This document shows, in pieces, positions 32,766 to 43,800 of a stretch of DNA of 64,000 nucleotides. Below the pieces are notes generated by a model. That model worked only from the letters and a program-made list of their open reading frames with translations, ran no database searches and was not told the origin of the DNA. A program made the translations under genes and the position numbers. Within the stretch, counting starts at the first letter, position 1. Each line of letters begins with the position of its first letter. This stretch comes from Pleurodeles waltl (Eukaryota; Chordata; Amphibia; Caudata; Salamandridae), in NCBI RefSeq assembly GCF_031143425.1, contig NC_090437.1:850219978-850283977 (forward strand), in the 5' to 3' direction.

Positions 32766-33800
32766 CCTACATGTGAGATGCCTCACTCCACATTTTAAGA
32801 GGCCTGATCTGACCATGCTCTTGGCAAAAGATGATGGGATGGAGAAGAAGAGTGAACCTCTTCCTGACTTCCTGTCTGTCAAAGAGGAAGATGGGTCTGT
32901 GGAGGGTGTGAACCTCTCCCCAACACTGACCTTGGAACAGCAGAGGGACTGCCACCAGTTGCTGGGACAGTTTGTCTCTCTGTTTTCCTTGACCCCAGGA
33001 GTCACCCATTTGTGCACCCACGATATGGACACTGGGGACAGTCCACCCATGAAACACAAAATCTACAGGGTGACTGACAAAGTCAAAGCCAGCATCAAGG
33101 AAGCAGTCACCAAGATACTAGCATTAGGGGTGATAGAGTTTTCCAGCAGTCCTTGGGTCAGTCCAGTGGTCTTGGCCCAAAGGCAGCTGTCCCAGGTGCC
33201 TCCCCTGAACTTAGGTTCTGTGTAGACTACCATGGGCTCAACACCATCACTAAGATGCACATCCCATACCTCATAGATTGGCTAGGAGGTACCAAATTCC
33301 TCAGTACGTTTGACTTAACGTTTTGGTGCTGGTAGATTGCCTTGACCGATGGGGCCAAAGAGAGGTCGTTATTTTCAATGCCAAAGGGGCACTGCCAGTT
33401 CCAGGTCATGTCCTTTGGGTTAAAGAGTGACCTTGCCACCTTTCAGAAGTGTGTCAACCAGGACTGGCTGGGCTTGAGGATTTCAGCAGCGCCTACCTGA
33501 TAACATTGCAGTGTTCAGCTCCAGATGGGAGGATCACTTGCAGCACCTCTGGGAAGTGTTGATGGTCCTGCAGAAGGCAGGTCTTACTAGTAAGGCCCGT
33601 AAGTACCAGATAGGGCAGCGGTCAGTGGTATACTTGGACCACCAGGTGGAGGGCAGCCAAGTGGTGCCCCTACAACCCAAGATTGACACCATTCTGGCTT
33701 GGGAACCCCCCAAGACCCAGACAGAGGTGAGTGCCTTTTCAAGGTCTCACCGGTTCTTACAGGAGATTTTTCAAGGGCTATGGCACCATTGCTGTTCCCT
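32766..33800 (+). pseudogene. Reverse transcriptase downstream of integrase
   Basis: A leader (EEDGSVEGVNLSPTLTLEQQ) and THDMDTGDSPPMKHKIYRV lead into the RT. Blocks: SSSPWVSPVVL (33150), LRFCVDYHGLNTIT (33210), FLSTFDLTFW (33297; first Asp visible), HCQFQVMSFGLKS (33395) and a decayed YxDD region (PDNIAVFSSRWEDHL near 33495). Then RKYQIGQ..VYLDHQV (33600) and KIDTILAWEPPKTQTEVSAF. Frameshifts near 33200 and 33480 and a stop near 33335 break it. It lies 3' of integrase, unlike standard Ty3/gypsy order. Confidence 0.82.
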
Positions 33801-34150
33801 TGACACAGCTGACTTCCATGAAGCAGCCCAAAAAAGTGATCTGGACTGAGGCTTGTCAGACCGCTTTTAATGCCCTAAAGGCAGCCATGTGCACAGCATC
33901 CGTAATGAAGGCACTCAAGTTCCCGAATGGATTTATCGTGCAGAGTGACGTTTCAGAGCATGGTGTGGGGGCAGTTCTAGCACAGCTAAACGAAGAGGGT
34001 CTAGACCAACCTGTAGCCTTCATTAGCAGGATGTTACTCCCCAGGGAACAGAGGTGGAGCGCAATTGAGATAGCAGCTTTTGCTGTGGTCTGGGTGCTGA
34101 AGAAGCTAAGACCCTACTTGCTTGGGACTGACTTCTACCAGGAAGTGTTG
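33731..34150 (+). pseudogene. RNase H start, truncated
   Basis: An intact frame of about 140 codons: FQGLTGSYRRFFKGYG (thumb/connection), WTEACQTAFNALKAAM, FIVQSDVSEHGVGAVLAQ (the first RNase H Asp, in the usual QTDAS position) and PREQRWSAIEIAAFAVVW (Glu). Similarity stops at RPYLLGTDFY near 34140, before the remaining catalytic Asp residues. This marks the 3' truncation point of the element. Confidence 0.8.
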
Positions 34151-34189
34151 GCAGCCATTTTGAGACTCAGCTGAGTCTCAAAAACAAAC

Positions 34190-34906
34190 CTAAACAAAAA
34201 GATAAAGGGGCAGTGCACATTTATCCTAAGCCCCCAGCATTGGTCCTGGGATTCCCCTGGGAGTCTCAAGGCTTGAAAGCCTTTTTTTTATGCACGGCAA
34301 AATTTGAGAATTTTGCTATGAATTTAAAATAAATTGCAAGCACAATCTCCAGCACTCGCTTTCAGTGTTGCCCCAGGGTGGGCTAGGTCCTAAGGGCATT
34401 GCATAAATATGAAGGAGGAGGGCACACGGCTCCCCCCCATGGCTTCGAAAAGCCCCGGGGTATACCAGCTCCCCAAGGCTAAATGCAAAGTGAATACAGG
34501 GGGACTGCACGGACCCCCCCAGGCTCCAGGGACTGCTACCTCCATGGGACAAAAAAGCAAGTATAGATAAGGGGAGCTGCACAGAACCCCCCAGGGCCTA
34601 GGGACCACCACCTCCCCGAGGCTGGTTTTAAAATAAAGTAATGGGGGAATCCTGTGGACCCCTCTGTGCCCCAGGGACCACCACCTCCCCAGGGCTACAT
34701 TTATAAAATATGCGGGGCCATGTGTGCCTCCCCGCATCTCTGGGTCAACCACCTCCCATGGGCAACATCTAAATTTCCTAGAGGGGTCCTGCAGTCCTGC
34801 AGACCCTCCCTGACCCGGAGGACTAAAATCTCCCTGGGGTAATGTTATACAAATATGCAGGGGGGGCATGTGGCCCTTGCATGCCGGGAGCAATATAAAT
34901 TCACCT
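34190..34906. repeat. Degenerate tandem repeats, unit about 80-90 bp
   Basis: Repeating blocks of the type GGGACCACCACCTCCCC (34600, 34672, 34747 variants), each with an AT-rich TTTAAAATAAA or ATATGC segment and a GGGG-rich segment. At least six diverged units. No coding content. It replaces the missing 3' part of the Gmr1-like element. Confidence 0.75.
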
Positions 34907-35155
34907 GTTACAGTTAGAGATATTTCGAGTGATTATAACTTGTGCTCTAAGGTAACTATATCTCACAACCTTGCCATGCACTGATAATTACCCCAGATAT
35001 TTCAGCACTAATGACATCTTTTATAACTTGATTGGTAATATCCCTGTAAAATTATCTGTAAAATTATTCATAAAAAGGCTGTGCATTGCGGGGGCGCGGG
35101 TTATAGTTACCTTAGGGCACGAATTATAGTTACTTGAAATAATTCTAACTATAAC
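34907..35155. mobile_element. Small foldback element with 54 bp inverted arms
   Basis: 34907-34960 and 35102-35155 are inverted copies (about 80% match), both reading TATAGTTACCTTAG...GCAC from the inside edge. The 249 bp element has no coding sequence. The TTATAGTTAC motif recurs in fragments to 35260. No clear target duplication. Confidence 0.6.
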
Positions 35156-35589
35156 TGCTGAATTTCTATGGTTTTCTACAACTAAATTCAGAACCTACCT
35201 ATAACGTCCTTGTAACCTTTTTTTTATTCTATTTCCTAACTATAACATCACTGTAACTTTTGGGTTTTTTTCAGTAAATTTCTATTTTTTTTAACATAAA
35301 GTTATTTTAATTACTAAACTTTGATGCCTTTGGCCGTGCGCATAGGTGGTTGGCCACAGGGCCTGACATGTAGCCAGGCCCTTTGCCCAACCCCTATAAT
35401 CACACAACCCTGCACCCTCCACCTAACCCCCATACTCACCTGATGCTGCATTGCTTCTTACCCTCTAATTCTTCCTTTGTACTCGTTTCTTGCCCTCTGT
35501 TTGTGCTTCTCTGCCCGTTTTCTGCCTCTTTATTGCCCTCGATTTGTGCCTCTATGCCCATTTTTTGCTAGTTTCATGCCCTTTCTTAG
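35156..35589. other. Non-coding, T-rich and pyrimidine-rich
   Basis: Contains CTAACTATAAC fragments of the foldback element, T runs, and a repeated GCCCTCTGTTTGTGCTTCT / GCCCTCGATTTGTGCCTCT motif (near 35490 and 35535). No gene seen. Confidence 0.45.
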
Positions 35590-36260
35590 TGCCTCTCCGT
35601 GAGTGGATGTGTGGGTCTCCGAGTGGGTTTGTGAGTTGGTGCATAAGTGTATGAGTGGGTCTATGAGTGGGTCCATGAGTGTCTGAGTGGGTCTGTGAGT
35701 GGGTGCATGAGTGTATGAGTGGGACTGTGAGTGGGTGCATGAGTGTATGAGTGTATCTATGAATGCTTGTATGAGTGGGTCTGTGAGTGTGTGCATAAGT
35801 GTCTGAGTGGGTCTGTGAGTGGGTGTGTCAGTGTCTGTGTTGGTCTATGAGTGAATGAATGAGTGCCTGAGTGGGTGAACAAGTGTCTGAGTGGGTGTGT
35901 TAGTGCATGTGTGAGGCACTGAGTTGGTGTGTGAGTAAGAATCTGAATGGGTCTGTGAGTGAGTCCATGAGTCTCTTAGTGTGTCTGTGAGTGGGTGCGT
36001 GAGTCTCTGAGTGGATCTGTGAGTGGATGCATAAGTGTCTCAGTGGGTCTCTGAGTGGCTGTGTCAGTGTCTCAATGGGTCTTTAAGTGGGTGCATGAGT
36101 GCCTGAGTGGGTCTGTGAGTAAGTGTGTGAGTGTCTGAGTGGGTCTGTAAGTGGGTGTGTCAGTATCTGAATGAGTGTACCTATAGATCCATGAGAGAGT
36201 AAGTCAGAGTCTCAATGTGTCTGTCAGTAGTGTGCATTAGTGTGTGAGGGAGTGTCTGTA
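35590..36260 (+). repeat. GAGTG-type minisatellite
   Basis: About 670 bp of diverged units such as GAGTGGGTCTGTGAGTGGGT and GTGCATGAGTGTCTGAGTGG, 16-36 bp long. G and T are strongly favoured on the + strand, giving marked strand asymmetry. Confidence 0.9.
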
Positions 36261-37303
36261 AATTTATATTTTTTTCCTCTCTCGGACTTCATTGTGGCTT
36301 TACACAGGAGCCACGTTGAAGGCCACAGCAGATTCGCAACTTCACGATCATGGTCAAAAGTTTAAAAAAAATCTTTTTAAACCTAACAACTGTGGCCTCA
36401 GACACCCTTTAATAGCCCCCATGAGGTCAGAGTAGAGCCCTTTCTATTATTATCAGCTTTTAGTTCCATCCTTTGGGACCGTTGGGACCGTGCCCCGATT
36501 CATAAAATGGCAGCCACAACTTTCAGGACAGTTTGCAGCCAACCAATCACCGTATTCAATTGAAGAAAAATGTTTTACAGTTGGTAAATTTTAGTAACAA
36601 CATGTGCAAAATTGTTTAATACGAATGAAAGATTGTTTTCTTTCTTTTTTCTACATTATTTTATTAACCATTGGTGTAGATAAGATTAAAGCACGCAATT
36701 GTCTTGGAGGTAATATCAAGCTAACTGGGGCATGATTATAAAAATTATGGGGGAAAAAAAGAAGAAATTATGGGTGTTATTTAAATTGTAACCATTATCT
36801 TTTAACGTATGATAGCCACTCCAAGATGGCTGCCAATATTCTGCTCTTATGTATATGAATTTACAGCTTTAGTAATAATTGGATTGTGAATTCTGACAGG
36901 GATAAAACTGTTGTAGCATTTGTTGCCAGTAACATTTAACCTTTGTAATGTATTTGAAATGATTATAATACGTAGTAACCTGTTCTATAATGTTTTTATA
37001 GCCTTTTGAATTGCCTTAGTTATTGTTAATTTACAAAATTTAGCAATCGAAAGATGGCCGCAATCGTTACTGTCCTGCTTAGTATGTAGTCAGTTTTCTG
37101 TGTCAATTGTAGTTTGGAGTAGTGGAATATAAACAGAAACTGTTGTGACGTTTGTTGCTCATGAACAAGGAAACTCAGTTTCCGAAACGCATTGAGTGTT
37201 GTGTGTGCCATTAAAGACTCATGTTAGCAAGCCAAATGTGACTGGGACTTTTTTTTTCTCAGTGGATATCGATCGCTTGAAGTAAGATGAAGATAGTTGG
37301 AAT

Positions 37304-37304
<1 letters not shown>
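36261..37304. other. Non-coding, AT-rich
   Basis: No ORF of interest. Two related segments (CTGTTGTAGCATTTGTTGCC near 36910 and CTGTTGTGACGTTTGTTGC near 37139), each preceded by a CCAAGATGGC- or AAAGATGGCC-like motif (36822, 37051), suggest an old duplication. Confidence 0.4.
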
Positions 37305-37389
<85 letters not shown>

Positions 37390-37390
37390 C
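37305..37390 (+). repeat. (GATA)n microsatellite, about 21 units
   Basis: Uninterrupted GATA repeats, so likely variable in length. Directly adjoins the satellite array. Confidence 0.98.
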
Positions 37391-38999
37391 TGAGTAGTTC
37401 CCAAGTTTAAGTGGAGAGCAGCTCCAGAACAGAGCACTCTACAAAACCAGCGACACTCTAAATTTGCTCACTTCAAATATCTGTTTTTCTGGCAATCTTT
37501 TGAAGCATAGGATTAGCACAGTGACATCCACACCAAGCTAGAAAGGGACAAAGGCGGTCATTCTGACCGCGGCGGTCGGCGCCCGCCGCCCGCCAAGTGG
37601 TTCCCGCCGAAAGACCGCTACGCGGTCAAAAGACCGCGGCGGCCATTCTGGCTTTCCCGCGGGGCCGGCGGGCGACCGCCAGCCGGCCCAGCGGGAAAGC
37701 CCCTTCAACAATGAAGCCGGCTCGGAATGGAGCCGGCGGAGCTGCAGGTGTGCGACGGGTGCAGTGGCACCCTTCGCGATTTTCACTGCCTGCAAAGCAG
37801 ACAGTGAAAATCTTTGTGGGGCCCTGTTACGGGGCCCCTGCACTGCCCATGCCTGTGGCATGGGCAGTGCAGGGGCCCCCAGGGGCCCCATGGCACCCGT
37901 TCCCGCCATCCTGGTTCTGGCGGTGGACACCGCCAGAAACAGGCTGGCGGGAAGGCGGTCGGAATCCCCATGGCGGTGCTGCAAGCAGCGCCGCCATGGC
38001 GGGTACCCTGGGCCAGTGGGAAACCGGCGGGAAACCGCCGGCTCCCCTTTTCTGACCGCGGCTTTACCGCCGCGGTCAGAATCGCCCAGGAAGCACCGCC
38101 AGCCTGTTGGCGGTGCTTCTGCCGCCCTCAGCCATGGCGGTCATGGACCGCCACGGTCAGAATGACCCCCAAAGTCTTTTGCCATTTATATAGCAAAGTC
38201 TTTAAGCATAGGATTAGCACAGTGCCACCATGCCAAGCTGTGAGATGACAAAAGCCTTTCACCACTTTAGGCACAGCATTACAGCTCTGGAATTGTAAAA
38301 TACCACCCAAGCTAACTTGGAATAAACAAAGGCAACCTCTAGCACGTGTTTCACTATCATTATAGTTCTTCACAGTGGTTTAGCATTGTCCAGACACAAA
38401 AGGAGCACCCAGTGTAAGTCAAAGCAATAACCTTTCAGGTTTAGAGTGATGCATAAATGATGCAAAAAAGAATGCTGGGTAGTTCCCAAGCTTAGGTGGA
38501 GAGTAGCTCCAGTATGCAGCACTCTACAACACCAGTGACACTCTGAATTTGCTCACCTCAAGCGCCTGTTTTTCTAGCAACGTTTTTAAACATAGGATTC
38601 GCACAGTGCCATCAATGCGAAGCTAGAAAGGGACAGAGTTGCTTGCCATTTATACAGCAAAGTCTTTAAGCATAGGATTAGAACAGTGCCATCCATGCAG
38701 AGCTGTAAGATGGCAAAAGCCTTTCAGCACTCCAGGCACAGTATTACAGTTTTGGATTGGTAAAGTGCCATCCAAGGCAACCTGGAATGAGCAAATGCAA
38801 CCCCTGACATGGGTTTCACTCTCATTATGGCTCTTCAGAGAGGTTGAGCTTTGTCCAGACACAGGGGAGAACCCAATTTGAGTCACAACAAGGCCCTTTG
38901 AGACTTAGAGTGATGCATGAATTGTGCAAAAAAGAAGAGAGAACATTTTAAGCATAAGATTAGCACAGTGCCATCCACGCCGAGCTATAAAGGAACTTA
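37391..38999 (+). repeat. Satellite-like array, unit about 450-480 bp
   Basis: The segment GTAGTTCCCAAG...CTCCAG..GCACTCTACAA...TTTGCTCAC at 37395 recurs at 38475. The segment GCCATTTATA..AGCAAAGTC...TGTCCAGACACA at 38180 recurs at 38645. An inner motif AGCATAGGATTAGCACAGTG occurs near 37504, 38203, 38590, 38669 and 38951, so each unit is itself built of related halves. The array is interrupted by two MITEs (37553-38170 and 39000-39169). Confidence 0.8.
37553..38170. mobile_element. GGCGG-rich Harbinger-type MITE, 618 bp
   Basis: Ends are inverted: left GGCGGTCATTCTGACCG, right read inward GGGGGTCATTCTGACCG. Flanked by AAA on both sides (37550-37552, 38171-38173), a 3 bp duplication as Harbinger elements make. 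Inside are further CCGCC/GGCGG stem-loops (for example GCATGGGCAGTGCAGGGGCC, paired around 37860). GC content is far above the surroundings. No coding capacity. The termini resemble the autonomous element's TCATTATGAAC..GCGG ends. Confidence 0.85.
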
Positions 39000-39169
39000 G
39001 GGCCAGATTTAGAATTTGGTGGATGGGTTACTCAATCACAACGGTGACGGATATCCTGTCCACTGAAATCTATATCACATTATAGTCTATGGGATTTAGA
39101 TTTTGGTGGATGGGATATTTGTCACTGTTGTGATGGAGTAACCCAATCGCCAAATTCTAAATCAGGGCC
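39000..39169. mobile_element. Palindromic MITE, 170 bp
   Basis: Two inverted arms of about 57 bp (roughly 85% match) start GGGCCAGATTTAGAAT and GGCCCTGATTTAGAAT and enclose about 55 bp. The ends share GGCCCT-ATT with the Harbinger right end. The flanking triplets are TTA and AAA, so no perfect duplication is seen. Inserted in the satellite unit at the same point as the MITE at 37553. Confidence 0.82.
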
Positions 39170-39172
39170 AAA

Positions 39173-40561
39173 GTCTTTTCCCATTTATACAGAGTAAATA
39201 TGTCACTGCAAAGAGCTGCTTAGTTTACCTGGTCTAAATGGATGTATCCTATGCATTTGACCATGTTAAAAAATTAACAAGGAAGCCCTATTATTAGCAC
39301 TACTGATTTCAACAGCATACTTAAAATGAAGACATAACTTAAAGACATGCTAAATTTCAGTGAGTTCCATCCAGTGGTAAATCGCCTCATGCACAAAGAC
39401 TACATTTGGAAAAAGCGGTTGCAAACTCAACTTTTTCTGGATGCAAACTTGATTTGCGAGCCAACCTGTGTACAAATAGGTCGGTTCACAAAATACTAAG
39501 CTCCAGGGGCTCGCAGAACATTCAGCCCTATTAGTATTCATCAGGCAGATCACAATATCCAACTTACTGCGAATGGCCACAATCACACAGATGGTGGCCA
39601 GCAGGGGTATAAATGAAGCAAAGTTGTTTTTTAAACAATATTTTCATTAAGTATGTTTTTGTACCATTGACTTCCATCAATCAGTACAATTAATTATATT
39701 TTAATGAAATTGGACAACATTAAAATGTTTCACTGACAGGTGGCAGTGGTTCCATTGACCACTGCCAACTCTTCCTCAAACTTTTTTTTAAGATATTCAC
39801 AAATAGGAGTAGTCCAAAGCAGACAGCTTCCCCTTGGTGAATGAGATACCACCCCCTTTGAGGTGTCAGGATCTGATGAATGAGTTTTGACCACATTTGC
39901 AGTCACAAAACATTGATCCATTCCATTCCAATTCTTAAATAGGAGAGGGACACCTCCCCTCTAATTTGAGATTCATACAGGGTCACAAAAGACATTTTAT
40001 GAGTTGGAAAGTATCTAACATCTCAGAAAAGGGCTTTTGTATACAAAGAAAAGCCTTTTAGCAGTCACAAACCCTGTAATTTTGTGAATCATGGGGTTTA
40101 TGATCGCAAAAGAGATTTATACATGAGGCCTAAAAATCTGTAATCGGCCCACACACTAACATTTTAAATATAAAATTGTAAATTGTGATGAATACCGATC
40201 TACAATTTGTGATTTCTTATTTGGAATGTATCATAATGGATTTGCCAGAACGGGTCGCAATTTGTGCACAGAGTTCTACTGAATGCATTCCAATGGCAAC
40301 CAATGTATGTTTCACTAACCATATGTATTAAATACCAAATCGCAGTAGGTTGCAATTCAACCTTTCTCATTGATAGCCATGAAAAATGCCACAATTTGAG
40401 GTCCAGTAAAATTGCTTCTGTAATGAGTGTGGTGGCATGCTGGGATCAGGAGAACAACCTATCTGTGATTGTTTTTAAATAAAGCACTCTTTTTTTTTAA
40501 CAGCAGTCAAAGGAAAACAGGATGCATTAAAAAAAATGATTATAAACATTTTAGGCAAGAC
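39173..40561. other. Non-coding, unclassified
   Basis: No ORF or element ends recognised. Sequence such as TTGCGAGCCAACCTGTGTAC and CAGTCACAAACCCTGTAATTT has the look of old interspersed repeats, but I could not delimit them. Confidence 0.35.
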
Positions 40562-41162
40562 CAATCAATCAATCAATCAAAAAAATGTGTAGAGCGCGCT
40601 ACTCACCCGTGAAGGTCTCAAGGTGCGGGGGAGGGAAATCAAGAGGGGGGGCAGGGAGGGTCACTGATGGAACAACCATGTCTTGATGTTCTTTCTGAAG
40701 ACCAGGAGGTCTTTGGTTTTGCGAAGGTCGGTGGGGAGGGAGTTCCAGGTTTTGGGGGCGAGGTAGGAGAAGGACCTGCCTCCTGTGGTGGTGCATTGGA
40801 TGCGGGGGACTGTGGCTAGGGCGAGGTCGGCTGATCGAGGGTTGCGTGTGGGAGTGTGGAAGTTCACTCTTTCATTGAGGTAGGTTGGGCCGGTGTTGTG
40901 GAGGGATTTTTGTGCGTGGATGAGGATCTTGAATGTGATTCTCTTGTCTATGGGGAGTCAGTGAAGGGATTTGAGGTGTGGTGAGATTCGTTCGTGGCGG
41001 GGGAGGCCAAGGACGAGGCGTGCAGCTGTGTTCTGGATTCTCTGGAGTTTGCGTTTGAGTTTGAGTGTGGTACCGGCGTAGAGGGCGTTACCGTAGTCCA
41101 GTCTGCTGCTGATGAGTGCGTGGGTGACTGTCTTCCTGGTTTCTGGGGGAATCCATTTGAAG
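40562..41162 (-). mobile_element. 5'-truncated LINE copy (same family as 21751)
   Basis: Starts with the CAATCAATCAATCAATCAA tail. On the - strand it gives the same ORF2 C-terminus: LISSRLDYGNALYAGT, RSADLALATVPRIQC and FSYLAPKTWNSLPTDL. The similarity to the larger copy stops after ATCCATTTGAAGGA near 41162, the truncation point. Frame is broken in two places. It is closer to a coherent protein at the end than the larger copy. Confidence 0.88.
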
Positions 41163-43260
41163 GATTTTTTTTTCCACTGCCTACTCCCAAAAAATGTTTT
41201 ATGTCCACATTCACTAAGGGGAATGGGTCGATTTGTTTGTGAATGGCTTGCCACCTTTTTTGATAAGGTGGTAAAATATTATTGTTTTGCACCAAAAGTT
41301 TGTTGCAAAAGATTGCTATCTCACCTAATGAATCAGTGTTTGGAAGGGGTACCCTGTACATGCACCTTCTAAATGAATATTTGGTATAACTGAATCACAA
41401 TTTGCGTTTTGTACATTTAAACCGCCATTTTGCATTACAAGGGCATTGGTTTGACCTCTTTGAAATTTAAAATTACTTTGTACATGAGATGGGAGTGGTG
41501 CAGTTTCAGAATTTTCTTACTTCAGAACCTCTCTGCTCGGGGGCTGTTCATGGGTTGGATTTTAAGGGGTTCAGTAGGGTTGTGTTGTGCGGAAGTTTGG
41601 AAGTCTAAAATTATAATTTTGAGCTTCATTTGAGAATTGACAGGTTCTTCATTTTCTGCTCAACATATCATCGAGTTTAATTAGAGTGTCAAAGCTTCAA
41701 TGCTTCGTCAGGTCTATATAAGTGCAATTACAAGAACAATTCAGAAAATTAAAGCATTTCAGGATTGAGGTAATTCCTAAAAATGGATGCATGAGATAAC
41801 ACTAGACAATGTAGCCCTGTCCACCCTCTCCAACTTGCATTAAGCGAATATATATCCCGGTCCCCAACTGGTAAAAGAGGGCCCTTTTCTCTCCACGTTA
41901 CGGTCACACTCAGAACACACAAGGCTGACCTCAGCGGCAGGCTCCCTGGGGAGTGGAGTAAACAACACTTCCGGGCTATTAAGGTCTGCATACAAGCTGA
42001 TTATGATTTAAACAGATGTCACTTGTGTTTCAGGGGTGGGCTGTAAAAACATAATCGAGCAACTGTAAACAAAGTGTATAGGGCTGAATAGGATCATGTT
42101 ACTTGGTGCAATGTGGCCTAATATTTTCAGATGCTCCCGTGCCTTGGATGAAGGTTAAATTCTGTTAAATGGCCCCTTTCAGTACGACTGAACAGAAAGA
42201 GTTTTCCCACTCATATATGTCTAGCGAATTAAGCTACTTCAGTTAGATGCGTTAATGGGGTATATAGGGAAACGATGTGCTGTAATCATTAGCCAGGCCT
42301 ATCATTACGCATTGGTGTAAATTTGTAAAAAAAATAAGGCGCCCATGCAGTACAGAGAAGCAAGACTGGCTTTATTTTTAATAATATGCTTGGTTAATTC
42401 TGATTGTCAATCTTGGACATTACTTGCATACATCCATTAAACGCGCAAAACGTACATTATTCAGCGAAAGTTTTCTTATCTGTATCTAAATATAAGAAAA
42501 CTTGTCATATGTAATACTTACAGCCAATCCCTACCGCAGACTTTTTATTTCTAGGACTAGTAGGAGCACTTTTTTAAATGTAGGTATAGGCTAAAAAATA
42601 CAAGCACACAGAGTGATAAAAGGTCATAACTGAAAGCTTTCACATTTGACACAGTGGCTTGGCAGGTATGCAGGCACATGTAGAAATCTGGGGCGAAATT
42701 ATAATCACAATAAGTAGAACTTTTATCTGAGTTTGAAATGGAAATATAGGCTGAGTCACATTTATTTGTTCAAGTACCTTTTAGTGCTGATAGGAAGTGC
42801 TACAATGTCATCTATCCATACGATGAAAGGAACAAGCATTGGCAAAACCAATAAGTCTTGTCAGTTCAGGGGCTATTGGTGCTGTTAATCTCAATCTCAT
42901 CTATTTTAGCCATGTTGAATGGCAGCAGGACTGAACATAGAAAAAAGCTCTATGATGCAGCCAGCGTGGGCTGCACCACAGCACTACACTTTAAATGCCC
43001 ACATGCCAATAAACAAAGCAAATAAGAGCAATGTTGAAACTTACCAATGGTAAGTTTATTGGCGGGCTGTGGCCCACTGACTGAAACCAACATCTTGAAG
43101 AGACACTGCATGCCTAAAAATAATGAGAGCACCATACATCAAAGTTGCTGTGGAGGGTTGTATGACAATTTGACACCCTGTGATGTTTTTATGTTTGACT
43201 TCAAGCACTTAAGTTCTAGCTACAATCTTTGCGTAGCTTCCAAAGGCCTCATAAATATGG
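41163..43260. other. Non-coding, one possible SINE/LINE tail
   Basis: Mostly unrecognised AT-rich sequence. Near 41690-41735, GCTTCAATGCTTCGTCAGG...TATATAAGTGCAATTA resembles the 3' tail at 57600-57640 and tails of L2-type LINE/SINE pairs. An inverted pair, ACTTACCA/TGGTAAGT, sits at 43040-43057. Confidence 0.4.
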
Positions 43261-43800
43261 GGTAAGGCAAGGCAGCGCAAATCGCTGCATTGCATTATTC
43301 TGCGCTAGGGAGGTGTTCCATGGGCATTGCAGTGGGTATACGCATGCAACACTCAGGGGTTTTGATGCATCCCCAGATTTACAAGACCTTGTAAACCTGG
43401 GGATGCACCAAAACCTTACACCTTTACACGAGAGGTGCAATGATGAGGAATATCTTTCTTTCGCCTTGTTTTTTCATCTTCATACGTGGGCTGCCTTTTG
43501 CAGCCCACATAGAAAGAAGAAAAAGCCTCCCAGGATTGTTTTTGTGCAGGAAGGTTGGCCTTCCTGCACAAAAACAATCTTGCCTATTATGCAACCACCC
43601 CTGCACCATGGTGGAAGGGCGCCTATGTTGCGATAAGCTGCCAAAATGGCACCAGCACAGTGGGAAAGGACAGGAATGTGATGTATCGCTTAAATATGGT
43701 GTGTTTTCCCCATTTCCCTGCGATGCATGGCAGCACAGCTCCTGCTGCGTCGCCCTGCACCACGTTTGTCCTCTGGTGCATATACAGCTCACATGGCCAG
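43261..43800. repeat. Multi-hairpin interspersed repeat
   Basis: Three stems follow one another: 43366-43385/43388-43407 (19 of 20 bp), 43486-43494/43500-43508 (9 bp, perfect) and 43534-43554/43559-43579 (21 bp, perfect, 4 nt loop). A purine/pyrimidine pair (CTTTCTTTCG / AGAAAGAAG) surrounds the second. A related but diverged sequence is at 46400-46660. No coding sequence. It could be a foldback transposon or a structured non-coding repeat. Confidence 0.75.

Larger units (their letters stand above)
24991..34150 (+). mobile_element. Gmr1-like Ty3/gypsy retrotransposon, 3'-truncated, with integrase before RT
   Basis: 5' LTR (24991-25956), primer site, gag, protease, integrase, reverse transcriptase and start of RNase H lie on one strand in that order. 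A solo LTR (29642-32320) is inserted. The integrase-before-RT order within a gypsy-type element is the published hallmark of Gmr1-like elements. The reading breaks at about 34150 inside RNase H; no 3' LTR is in the window. Every domain carries stops or frameshifts, so this copy is dead. It is older than the 8.4 kb element, whose LTR and primer site it shares in diverged form. Confidence 0.82.

Noticed and set aside
35530..35796. Thr/His/Ser-rich open frame on the - strand
   Set aside because: Product of the GAGTG minisatellite read in reverse.
37219..37437. Open frame with a poly(Ile-Tyr-Leu-Ser) tract
   Set aside because: Translation of the GATA microsatellite.
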